This document shows, in pieces, positions 22,531-31,968 of a DNA stretch of 34,942 nucleotides. The translations under genes and the position numbers were made by a program. How positions within the stretch are numbered: position 1 is the stretch's first letter; each line of letters starts with the position of its first letter. The DNA is from Bondarzewia mesenterica (Eukaryota; Basidiomycota; Agaricomycetes; Russulales; Bondarzewiaceae), in contig SGPL01000357.1 in the NCBI GenBank assembly GCA_004802705.1, forward strand, positions 1-34,942. Direction: 5' to 3'. The notes beneath the pieces were generated by a model, which was not told the DNA's origin, made no database searches, and saw only the letters and a program-made list of their open reading frames with translations.

Positions 22531-23290
22531 TNNTACAACATGGAGTTGTGCATATAATAGTTTGTTTACAATATATATGCATATATACAATGAAAATAAA
22601 GATACATGAAAGCACAAAGTTAAGCGATATCCATTGCTAAATGTGTTGACTAAAGAGATTAAAAAAGCTATTAAAATAAATATGGATATCAATGAAGCAA
22701 GAGATAAACTACATTTTTAATTAAACAAGGCTGATAAAAACTCATTTCCCATGTCTGGAATAATTGGCACAGATATTTATGAATTATGTAGAATAATGTC
22801 TCAACGTAAGCCTGAATCATCATATGGAGCAGTTCAATTATAGTGTCAACAATGTAACACAATATTTGAAGAAACATCAATCATAAGTTCCTTATGGCAT
22901 ACTGATTTGAGTCATAAAGATCTTTCAACTGCAGCTATTGTAAAAGTATTACTTGATAGAAAAGATGAAAGATCATGTGTATCTTGCATTAATAATTTTT
23001 AAAGAATAACTGTACTCAAACATCTGCCTATTACCTTTCACTTAGAAATTAAACAAATAGCTGGAGACTTTGATTTCAATATAATGATTGACACAACTAT
23101 ATATCAATTAAGAGGCATTATTTATTGGGGATCTAATCACTTTACTGCAAGAATAATTTCTAAAAATTGTAATGTATGAACATATGATGATACATTTATG
23201 GATGGAGAATGCATATTTGAAAACATGTATTCAAATATTACACAAACTCAATTGCACTCATTAAATGAAAGGTCAGCTTCAATATTAATT
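22531..23290 (+). pseudogene. Helitron copy 2 C-terminal cysteine-protease-like domain
   Basis: TWSCAYNSLFTIYMHIYNEN holds the candidate catalytic Cys (codon 22547-22549) and LRGIIYWGSNHFTARIIS the candidate His (codon 23138-23140), about 200 residues apart as in copy 1. Stops at 22607, 22718, 22841 and 23000 face TGG, CAA, TGG and CAA in copy 1. The Asp of SCAYDSLF in copy 1 is Asn here. The family resemblance is to ubiquitin-hydrolase-like cysteine peptidases; activity is unproven. Confidence 0.5.
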
Positions 23291-23360
23291 TATTCAAGAC
23301 TTTGATGAAGTTTATTTTAGAATTTTAAGATAAAGTTGAAAAGAGGCAGAAATCATTCAT

Positions 23361-23393
23361 GCCATGCAATGCAGCGGCCCTCTCCTAACAAGT
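23361..23393 (+). other. Helitron copy 2 3' terminal hairpin and end
   Basis: GCCATGCAATGCAGCGGC (23361-23378) folds like the copy 1 hairpin and is followed by CCTCTCCTAACAAGT, identical in copy 1. One stem position is G-T in copy 1 and A-C here. An ancestral G-C pair explains both by single transitions. Confidence 0.6.
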
Positions 23394-23675
23394 CTTTCAA
23401 ATTTGGCCAAAATGGCCATGATACATGCACAAGGCAATATTTCAACTATCATGTCTCGAAAAGCCTTCAATTTCGGAAAAATGGATGAACTAACTGCACA
23501 ATTTACAGACACCTTTCCAATGATCTATTGAAGATATAAAACAACCTGTTTCATGATCACCACAGCATCAGTGAGGAGGCGCTGTAAGTGTACGAGGACC
23601 TACGAGGACTTAGGACGGTAGTAGCAACAGTCTTAGTGCCCATACTTGCCAGATATCGAGCTTTATCATTACGGA
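23394..23675. other. Unassigned flank of Helitron copy 2
   Basis: No gene recognised. It lies between the Helitron terminus and the minus-strand coding remnant that ends at 23676. Confidence 0.4.
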
Positions 23676-24576
23676 CTACACTTTCACAACCTCCATGTCA
23701 CTGCGAAGCGATACATTGTTGGCATTCTTCCCTTCAATGCATCTCATTATCGCCTTAAATGCTGACATCCTTGATGAGCCTGATGCTTTGGAGAAGGGCC
23801 AATGTGGCGTCAACGCATCTATCTTGACTGTAGGATGCCCACCTTTACTCTAAGGCTTTCTGCTGCTACATCTTTTTGGTTCTTCACCTCCTGCTGTGAG
23901 CATTAGCTTGGTCATTCTATAACAAGTTGTTGCTGATGGCACGTTTACAAGCACTGCACCATCTTTACATGAAATCGTATCCTATAGATAATCAGCATGC
24001 TCTCCTCATAATCTAAATGCAGATGCGGTTCTGGGTTTGAATTTTCACACCCTGTGATGATACATAACATTGGATATAGTCAATAGGGTGTTTTATAGTA
24101 CGCATTTTTTTGGTTTTCATTAGTTTCACCACTACGCCTCTCACATCCACCTGCTTCCATCTGGATGACTGTTGTATACTCTAGATATTCTAGGCTGTCC
24201 ACCACCTCTCTTGCACTCCTTCATCTGTCAATATCCACTGTTCTCTTCCTCAGCATCACATTCACTTCTTGCTACTATTATGACTGAGATATACTCATCA
24301 AGTATGGCACTCAACGCACCACCTGACTCATCATACTCAATTCTGTTCAGCTGTAAGATGAGAATAGATGCAGACAGGACATATGGCTTTGTTTCTCCAC
24401 TCTATTTATCTGGGCACATACAGCTATGTGCATCAATCTTCTAGCTGGATCATCAATAAGTATCATCTTCATAGTGTGGGTAAACTTAATCTTGCCCACA
24501 TCATCCTCGCTCACTCGGGCTTTGTCGAGGACATCGCACACATCTATTGTCTCCTTTTTCTCAAATAAAAATCAAA
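23676..24576 (-). pseudogene. Unrecognised host-like coding remnant, at least two exon blocks
   Basis: I do not recognise the protein. Minus-strand block A: a segment from about 24576 (FEKKETIDVCDVLDKARVSE, then KIKFTHTMKMILIDDPARRL) ends at a GTATGT donor at 24421. A 71-nt intron (24351-24421, TTACAG acceptor) joins in frame to LNRIEYDESGGALSAILDEY, ending with TGA at 24228. Block B: after a CTATAG acceptor, 23981-23676 reads DTISCKDGAVLVNVPSATTC, then GGHPTVKIDALTPHWPFSKA, and ends at TAG 23676; one internal TAG follows RKP. Whether A and B belong to one gene is unknown. The intron geometry and smooth amino-acid composition argue for real coding origin; the internal stop argues for decay. 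Confidence 0.35.
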
Positions 24577-25161
24577 CTATGTCTATTACCAATAACTTCG
24601 ATAATCCCATAAAGGCGTTGTGCAGGAGGTTGGAGAGGCTTGAGCATGGTTTTTGTGGGGTGGTCATTGAGCCTTGTAAGTCCATTCTATTTATCACCCC
24701 GCAAATACTCTGTCAACTGGATTTTACAGAAACTTTGTATTTTTAGATTAAATTTTCCATATTGCATCTAATAAATATTGAACCATGCCTAACTAGGTTA
24801 AGTGCTTATGGCTGTGCCTTATTGATTTTTCTTTTTTGGTCATATGCTAAATTCGTTGAACGAGGTAAAGAACTCGGAATGTACTGTCCTGACCATTGTG
24901 CTTTCATCTACCGTTCAGAAGGGCCATATTGTTGGTATGATGCATATAGGGTGATGAAAATTGGGTATCTCAAGCTTTTTTCTTTATGGATTCATCCAAG
25001 CAGAAGGACACGACGCGAGCTTTCGTGGTCATGGTTATTATTCCATGGTGTCAGGACTGCCAACTGTCCAGTCTTGAGTTGTATGTGTAAGAATTACTGG
25101 AGATATTAGGGGCAGGCATCGATGTTCTAGGCATGTATGCTTGAATTCTTCATAATCCCCA
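24577..25161. other. Unassigned region with a weak plus-strand frame
   Basis: A plus-strand frame from 24580 (MSITNNFDNPIKALCRRLER) meets a GTAAGT-like donor at about 24678. A second plus frame to 25109 contains GKELGMYCPDHCAFIYRSEG. Neither is recognisable and no exon junction between them could be fixed. Confidence 0.25.
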
Positions 25162-25365
25162 TCACTGAGCATCGCTCACATTGGTAAATAGTGTATCGTT
25201 TTCGACGGTGAAATTTGAGGACAAAGTGGTGCTCAGGTAGACTAGTGCCAAGTGATTGGCATTCAACTTTAATGCTGTCAACTGTAGCCAAGTGGCTCCT
25301 CCGCGGTGATATCTTGCTTGTGAGGAAACATCTGCACTAAGGATATCGGTACTAGGTGTTAGCAT
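25162..25365 (-). other. Unassigned short open frame
   Basis: A 67-residue minus-strand frame (MLTPSTDILSADVSSQARYH, then LALVYLSTTLSSNFTVENDT) has a protein-like composition but no recognised domain and no clear splice partners. It may be a fragment of a decayed gene or chance. Confidence 0.2.
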
Positions 25366-25392
25366 TCGAAGAACTAATGCTATGAATAGTCA

Positions 25393-26179
25393 CACATCAG
25401 GAAAAGGGCACTTTTACTTTTTTGGACTTTAGCGACTTATGCGACTCGTACGAGTCGGCCAAGTCCGTCCAAGTCCGTTTAAGTGCCGAAAGTAGGCTAC
25501 TTTTTTTTCCAGTCATTCCAGACAAGTGTTCGTTTTTCCAGTTCATAAGTAGCATAAAGTACATTGCAAGTTCAGAAAAGTTCACTCATTTTTGCAAGTA
25601 TACAGTCACTTACAGCTGATTTTTTAGTAGATACTTTTTTTTTCAGCTAGTGTCAGTTTTAAAAGTCTGAAATAAGTTGTGTATATATATCATTATTTTA
25701 TGGGGGGTTTTTTTTCCTTTTTTTCTTGCTATTTTTAGCACGGTGTAGAATATCAAAAAAAAAATGCCACACAGCATTGATTAATCACAATGATGAGTAT
25801 AAAAAAATATGCTAAAGAAGACGGCGGCTCGTGGAGATGGATGCATGAGTGACGAAGGGGCATATAAAACTTATCGGATGAAAACATTTCCTGTCGTGGG
25901 CACCCGGCCATACTCGTTCATGCCGCCTGCTTCAGCACTTCGCCGCCCTCGATCTCCTCGATCTCCATGGTAGCATCCGTGATCGCAGTGTTCTCAATCT
26001 CCTCGACCTCCGTACCCTCGACATCCATATCCTCGACCTCCATGCCCTCGACATCCATATCCTCGACATCCGTGCCCTCGACCTCCATGTGCTCGGCCTC
26101 CGTGTCCTTGATATCCTCGATATCCTCTGAGTCGATCTCTGCATCCTCATCCTCCGTAGCCTTACCACATCAGGAAAAG
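25393..26179. repeat. 14-bp direct repeat bracketing about 0.8 kb
   Basis: CACATCAGGAAAAG occurs at 25393-25406 and again at 26166-26179. Both copies open onto sequence rich in AAGTCC, AAGTAC and ACTTTT words, which recur at 25410-25620 and 26180-26400. This resembles subterminal repeats of a DNA transposon, but no inverted terminal repeat was found. Confidence 0.35.
25919..26163 (-). pseudogene. Acidic repeat protein tail, possibly a terminal exon
   Basis: The minus-strand frame reads KATEDEDAEIDSEDIEDIKD, then repeats of the pattern EVEDMDVEG (30-bp period built from a 15-bp unit), ending EIEEIEGGEVLKQAA and TGA at 25919. An in-frame TGA lies about 15 bases before the readable part, so the block may be an exon or a fragment. 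On the plus strand the same DNA is a run of CCTCGACATCC-like words at 25945-26160. Such acidic, Glu/Asp-rich tails are common in fungal nuclear or transposon proteins; no specific identity is supported. Confidence 0.3.
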
Positions 26180-26668
26180 TACAAAAAAAACTTTCTGTAC
26201 TTACAGAACTTTTTCGAGGGCAAAAAGTAACCATAAGATCCGAAAAGATGACAAGTTTTTCAACCTGTGCAAGCTCCTCTAGACAGGTCTCTATCAGCAA
26301 GTTCATCAATAAGTTGAATAAAGTACGATACCTTAGTTGAGGTGTCCGCTCTTAGAACCTTATGTACTTACAATAGACGCCCGAAAGTCCGCAAGTAAAA
26401 CATTACAATAGCTCATAATAAATATTCCGGCAGGTTCAAAAGGTCGCAAGGAGCAGACGAGAGGGTTTTCATTGCCGCGCGCGGCATCAATTTTCATTCA
26501 AAACTCAGCTACAAGACATACAAGAGAGGGGGGGGGAACAACTCTTAAGGTACGTAAACTACAAAGCCACGCGTGTTCTTTGCCACACAACAAACAACTC
26601 GACATCTATAGCGGACGGGATCCTGCAGGGCGGCATGATCTCACAGCGGGCTGGCCACCAAGCGCGCA
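26180..26668. other. Unassigned spacer
   Basis: Non-coding by inspection. It contains AAGTAC/AAGTCC-rich words in its left half and a G run at 26528-26535. It would include the 3' UTR of the minus-strand gene ending at 26669. Confidence 0.4.
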
Positions 26669-27759
26669 CTAAAAAGACTCTGGCTCTGACTTGACATCAA
26701 CACACTGCATCCGCCCCATAACTCCGATGCTCAGAGCAGTTCCGTTGATAGCCGCAATCACGACCTGCACATCAGGGTGCTCCGCTTCTAGGATTGCATC
26801 CGCATCAGCAAGTAACTTCCTCCATCCATCAGCAGTCTTCTCCTCGAGAGCAGATACGTACTCGCTGGTCTTCAAACCACAGTTCTTGCTGGAGAACGGA
26901 CCCTTGCCTTTCAAATCTTGCTTTTCATACACCCCAGTAGACCATGCTCGGAGGGCACGCTCCACCTTATTGCAAGAGATGAAGATCAGTTGCCAAAGTT
27001 CAAACTCTGAGTTGGTAAAACATTACCGCAACAGTGGAGAGGGCGATGGCACCGATGGGGGTTTCCTCACCCCTTACATTCAGCGGCACTGATGCTATGG
27101 CCTGGAGGTGAGCACAATAACTCCTCAACACAAACTTTGATCGGAATGCTCCGACGTGAACCTGTGAACTCTGCATGACAGTTTACTAAAGGGATAATCA
27201 ATCTGTGGACTCACCGTTGCATTGAAATCTGGGTATCTGTCAACGTCACCCCACAAAAATGGGAACACGGTCGCATCATCATCCATTGGCACCGCCCAAT
27301 CCACGAACTCGGCTTTTTTGTCGGCGTCTTCATAGATGTCGCCGCTCTTGATCCAGAACTTCTCGACGGCCTTGTTGGTGGCGGTTGCGATCATGTTACG
27401 CCATTGGTATACACGTTGAATAGCCTGTAGGATCAGTTAGTATTAGTAGAGATCAGTAGCTAGATAACAAATTGAATGTACTACTTACCACCTGATAGAT
27501 GGTTGCTTCCTTCGCAGCAAGATCCTTGGGAACATCAGGGAACACAAAGTCCCAGAGGACCTGGGCATCTTCAACGAGATCAGTGTCCCAAGGATCTGTA
27601 CACCTACCCATAAACTCGAGCCACATCGGCATGAAGGTGTCATGCCATTTGCTGAGACACTCGGTGGGGATATCATTGTTCGACCACTTGCGCTATGTGC
27701 AGGGGTTCTTCGATGAGGACGTCAGAGGGGCAGGAACAGCACCAGTGGAGGAAGGGGCT

Positions 27760-28131
27760 TCATCAGTGGGAGTGGTAGTTGCAGCAGCTGCATGAGTGGA
27801 TGATGGTGCTGTACGAGCAGCGGAAGGCAGCGGATGATTAGCGAAAAGCACTGCACGTGCAGATGACGGCGCTGTAGGTGCAGATGATGGCACTGCACGA
27901 GTGGACGATGGTGCTACACGAGTGGCTGCACGCACAGACGATGGCACTGTAGGTGCGGATGATGGCGCTGCACGAGTGGATAATGGCACTGCACGAGTGG
28001 ATGATGGTGCTGTATGAGCGGCTGCATGCACAGGCAATGGCGCTGTAGGTGTGGACGATGGCGCTGCACGAGTGGATGACGGTGCTGCACAAGTGGCTGC
28101 ATGCGCAGATGATGGCACTGTAGGTGCGGAC
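27760..28131 (-). repeat. Coding minisatellite, left block (21-bp unit)
   Basis: Plus-strand unit GATGATGGCGCTGCACGAGTG and variants; on the minus strand it encodes SSTRAAP, SSAPTAP and related heptads. Longer spacers (GCTGCATGCGCAG, giving a His-Ala piece) interrupt it at intervals. The array ends at the copia insertion point and continues at 33441. Confidence 0.85.
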
Positions 28132-28474
28132 TGTTGGGAAGCAAAACCTAGTGAGGGAATGAGTGGGAGAAGAAATGCTCAGTCGTCCATCCAAGGAGAA
28201 GGTAAACGACTATATTGGGCTGTACCTAGTGAGGGAATGAGCGGGAGAAGAAATGCTACGAGTATGGAATCAGTACGAGTAGGTTACAGTAGAATAGTAA
28301 GTAGGCTCACCTCAGTCGTCCATCCAAGGAGAAGGTAAACGACTGAGGTGTGCCACCCTCGCGAGGAGGGTTAAAAGCTACTGAGTCAAGCATGTAGAAT
28401 GAAAATAGAGTATTAAGTATGAGCCGGTGATTACCTAATGACAAACGTGAGGGAGGTGATCTCAGATCTTAACA
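28132..28474 (-). mobile_element. Copia 3' LTR (343 bp)
   Basis: Plus-strand start TGTTGGGAAGC and end GATCTTAACA, so the ends are TGTT/AACA inverted. It differs from the 33098-33440 LTR at 14 positions by my count, all transitions. Inside are two duplicated blocks: a 32-bp one at 28148-28179 and 28226-28257, and another at 28180-28211 and 28313-28344. Confidence 0.92.
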
Positions 28475-28485
28475 CTCCCCCTAGC
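28475..28485 (-). promoter_or_regulatory. Copia polypurine tract
   Basis: On the minus strand GCTAGGGGGAG directly precedes the 3' LTR, the position and composition of the plus-strand cDNA primer. A second similar run (GAGCTAGGGGGAGCT) lies at about 28528-28542. Confidence 0.7.
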
Positions 28486-28536
28486 TCGCCGGACTCTCCA
28501 GCTTTCCCGCTGACCACAAAAAATCCCAAGCTCCCC

Positions 28537-29676
28537 CTAGCTCTCCATAATCCTCAGCCTATCCACTAATTCCTTATGGTGATCCCTAGGTATCCCCTTT
28601 GTCAAAACATCGGCCAAGTTATTGGCTGAGGAGACATGCTCGACCTCAAGCTCCCCAGCCTCTACCCTTTCCCGCACAAAGTGGTACCGCACATCAATGT
28701 GCTTCGCCCGTGAGTGGTTGACATACTCTCGGGTAAAGATGTTAGCACTCATGTTATCGCCCAAGAGAAGGCCAGGGCCACTGATGGGGACCTCAAGCTC
28801 CCGGAGTAGCATTCGCAGCCAGATAGCAGTCTGTGCAGCAGCGGCGGCGGCCATGTATTCAGCTTCCGTCGTGGATATAGCGACTGACTGCTGCTTTTTC
28901 AAGCTCCATGCAACAGGTGCTCCCGCCAGCAGGAAGACCCATCCAGTCGAGGATCGGCAATTTTGTTCAATGGCGTAGTTGGCGTCAAAGTAACCAATCG
29001 GCCTCAGGCCGTCAGGACGTGTGCCGTCGTAAGTTATCCCATGGTCCGCAGTCCCCTTCAAGTATCGAAGAAGATGCTTGAGCGCCTTCCAGTGGTGGGT
29101 ACCAGGTGCATTGGAGAATGAACTGAGAACCTGGACAGCATATGAGATATCCAAGCGTGTAGCGACAGCAAGGTAATTCACGGCACCAAGGAGCTCGCGA
29201 AATGGTTCCCCTTTGCATGCTTCACGCTCGGAGTCATCCATCAGCTTGAATAGGCGCTGGTACGCACCACCAGCAGGAAGAGGGGTCGGCTCAATACTGC
29301 ATTCGGACATGCCCGCGCGGTCCAATATGTGTAGGAGAAAACCACACTGCGATATGCAGATTGTCTTGCGTGGGCAGTCTCGTTCGACCTTGATGCCGAG
29401 GATGAACTCGGGTTCATCATTAGGGCCCCCCATGTCCTTCATCCAGTAGGCTGCACCAAGCTCCGCTTTAGCCCTCGCGCTTTCCGCTGGGCTCGTCGAG
29501 AGGCCAAGCGTGTCATCTGTGTGCATGAGTGTGATAGTGTGCTGTCCGTCAGAGGTCTTCGCACGAGCACAGTAGTCAGCGAACATGCGGGTATAGCCTA
29601 GGCATTGATACGTGCGGTCCAGCTCTAACCACCAGTTGTTACCTCCCTGCTTCATACCATAAATCGCCTTGTTTAG
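28537..29676 (-). pseudogene. Copia RT palm and RNase H
   Basis: After a TGA at 29677 (in VC*LNKAIYGMKQ, where Arg is usual) the frame gives LMHTDDTLGLS, the catalytic DD loop with Thr at the x of YxDD, then FILGIKVERDC, LLGAVNYLAVATRLDISYAV and HHWKALKHLLRYLKGTADHG. RNase H follows: GYFDANYAIEQNCRSSTGWV, ISTTEAEYMAAAAAAQTAIW and KHIDVRYHFVRE. The last residues are RIMES before the stop at 28537. Apart from the N-terminal stop the segment is open over 372 codons. Confidence 0.88.
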
Positions 29677-31233
29677 TCAACACACCAGCTCCTCCTTTCC
29701 TGGTTCCTCGAATCCTTTTGGCTGCCGCATATAGATGTCAGAGTCCACTGGAGCGTTAAGAAATGCGCTTTCGAAATCTATCTGCCAGATCTCGAGATCT
29801 AAGGCAGCAGTGAGGGCGAGAGCTGTTCGGACAGTCTCGAGGCGAACGACAGAGGCGAAGGTCCAGAGGAAGTTGACACCGAAGCGCTGGGAGTAACCTT
29901 TCCCAACTAGGCGCGCCTTACGGCCAGTAACGTTACCATCACTATCAAACTTCTTGGCAAAAACCCATCGGTAATCCATTAACTCCGCCCCTTTAGGTAA
30001 TGGAACAACGTCCCACACGCCATATTCCCTCATCTTGCCCAGCTCCCTCTCGACTGCCTCCTGCCACAAGTCCGGATGCTCCATGGCCTCCTCCAGCATT
30101 TTCGGAAGGATAACTGACGAGTTAGCGATGAACGCCAGGACGTCGTCGGCCAGTTCTAGGTCCGCGAGCAGTCCGTCACTGCTCGCGAGGTTGGCGATCA
30201 GGGCGTCGGCGGCCCAGTCTTCGCCCACAGTGTGCGCGTCGACTTCACACGCGGCATATTCGTGGGATTGCAGGAGGGCGTTTGATGGCTTAGAGATGCG
30301 ATTCGAGCGGCAAGGGGCGTCAGGTGGAGCGAGCGCGGCAGCAGATTGAGGAGGCGTCTGCGGCGGATTCGTCTGCGGCGGATTCAGAGCTTGGGCTAGG
30401 GCAGTGACAGCCCCTTTTTCCTCCTCTTCAGTGGACTTATCAGGCTCACTGTCGTTGTTGACATTTCCTAGGTCACTCTCCCCCTCAACATCGACAGCGC
30501 CGGTGCGGGACCAGTGCCCGGTCCCTTCGTCAAAGACAACATCGCGAGAGGTGAAAACACGGCCGGCATTGGGCTCATAAAGACGGTATGCATCGCGTCC
30601 CTGGTAGCCCACCAGCACGCACTTAATTGACTTAGCGTCGAGCTTCGTGCGACATTCATCCGGTATCTTGGCATAGCCAACCGAGTCGTACGTGCGCAAA
30701 TGTTCAACGGGAGGATGGTGCTTGAAAATCATCTCCCAAGATGAACAGGTGGGATGACGAGAGGAGGGGAGGAGGTTCTGGATGTAGACAGCAGTTGCCA
30801 ACGCCTCAGCCCATAGGTGAGTCGGGATACCGCCATTGTGCATCATCGACCGAGCATGTTCCATCCAGGTTCGATTTCCACGCTCCAACATACCGTTTTG
30901 TGACAGTGAGTATGGGGCTGATGTCTCGTGGATGATCCCCTGCTCCTGGCACCATGACCTCCAAGCATCATTGACAAACTCGGTTCCATTGTCAGTGCGT
31001 ATGTGGCGTACAGGTCTCCCGGTTTGCATCTCGAGCCAACTGACGAAGCTCTTGGCTGCTGCTAGGGTCTCCTCAGCTGTCTTAGATGTGAGGAAGGAGA
31101 TATCGGCCCATGTCGAGCACCCATCCCACAGACCAAAGGCATACCATTTGCCCCCAAGTGAGGCTGTTGGCATGGGCCCATCAAATTGCCATGGATTCGC
31201 TCCCCAATCTCCTGTTTGTGCTCTACAACCTCG
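29677..31233 (-). pseudogene. Copia integrase and N-terminal RT
   Basis: GKWYAFGLWDGCSTWADISF carries the first catalytic Asp, HIRTDNGTEFVNDAW the second Asp, and NGMLERGNRTWMEHARSMMH the Glu of the DDE triad. GYQGRDAYRLYEPNAGRVFT and SRDVVFDEG are the usual integrase C-terminal blocks. After a low-complexity Ala/Pro/Gln-rich linker comes RT: WDVVPLPKGAELMDYRWVFA, KARLVGKGYSQRFGVNF and IWQIDFESAFLNAPVDSDIY. Integrase inserts cDNA into the genome. The end of this segment is the TGA at 29677. Confidence 0.88.
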
Positions 31234-31968
31234 TCAAAAGGGCGGCGTGCCTGTTGGCCAGCCATACAGTCTTCGCAAATGCCCACAACATCTCCGGGTA
31301 GGATCACCATACCATCGACTGCCGTAGCTGCGCATGCCGTCGCCTGGAGGCCGGTGGCCGAAGCGGTGATGCCAGGTCGCGACATCGACCCCTTTGTTCT
31401 GTGATGCAGCTAGGGCGATCACCTCATTGGCAGATCGTGCAGAGACGAGGCGGGCACGCACAATGGCCTCTGCTGAGGGCTGAAAGAGTGGAACTTCATA
31501 CAGCCCAGCTGCTGATGTTGTGCTCTCAAAGAGCCGTTCGCCGGCCACATTAGTGATAATGATGCGTCCTTTTTCGCTCCATACACGGCCACCCTTGCGA
31601 TCAAACTGCCTTGTTGACAGTAGGTTTTGCCCCATGTCCGGAGCATGGACAGCCTGTAAGCAGTGTGTCACACGTTTTCCCCCAACCATTGCGTCTTTCA
31701 CGACAAGGCCGCTTCCAGCAATAGTAAAGCCATTAGGTCCAGCAGCACGTCCGCTCCCTGGTCTAGACAATGGTTCATAGGTGACGAAGTCGTGGCGGTC
31801 GGCAAAATAATGGTACATGGCGCCAGAGTCACTGTAAGTTTTATAGCTACCGGTCGTGGTCTGTCCAGGTTCCCCCACAAGAAAGGCAATGTTTGGTCCA
31901 AGAGTGAGGTTTGCCCCATGGTCAGCATGCCCTCCTCGTCCGTTTCCACCACCATTGCGATCACGGCA
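31234..31968 (-). pseudogene. Copia protease and GAG-pre-integrase region
   Basis: TYSDSGAMYHYFADRHDFVT contains the DSG aspartic-protease loop, and HAPDMGQNLLSTRQFDRKGG and ATWHHRFGHR are the standard pre-integrase blocks. From about 31320 to 31190 the correct protein (GICEDCMAGQQARRPFDEVV) reads in another frame before returning, so two compensating small indels are present. Confidence 0.8.

Larger units (their letters stand above)
15651..23393 (+). mobile_element. Helitron copy 2, near full length
   Basis: Plus-strand order is degraded N-terminus, DUF6570-like region, Rep with HUH and Y-x3-Y motifs, linker, PIF1-like helicase, basic linker, cysteine-protease-like domain, terminal hairpin. 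The 5' boundary is only approximate because no clear TC start was found. The 3' end is set by loss of similarity with copy 1 at about 23393. The element is about 70% AT by eye, unlike the host genes. Stops and frameshifts are spread through it, so it is non-autonomous now. Confidence 0.85.

Noticed and set aside
6477..23393. Inverted Helitron copies as an assembly mirror artefact
   Set aside because: The arms differ by many substitutions and indels and carry different stops, and only copy 2 has the 5' half.
27760..28131. CRISPR-like array
   Set aside because: Units are contiguous 21-bp coding repeats without unique spacers, in a fungal exon.
27838..28194. Cys/Ser/His-rich frames (HSCSAIIHTYSAI type) over the minisatellite on the minus strand
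   Set aside because: They are alternative readings of the 21-bp repeat. The Ala/Ser/Pro/Thr frame is the one that joins the downstream conserved domain and the upstream exons.
29213..30349. Plus-strand open frames opposite copia pol
   Set aside because: They are shadows of the long minus-strand pol frame in a GC-rich segment.
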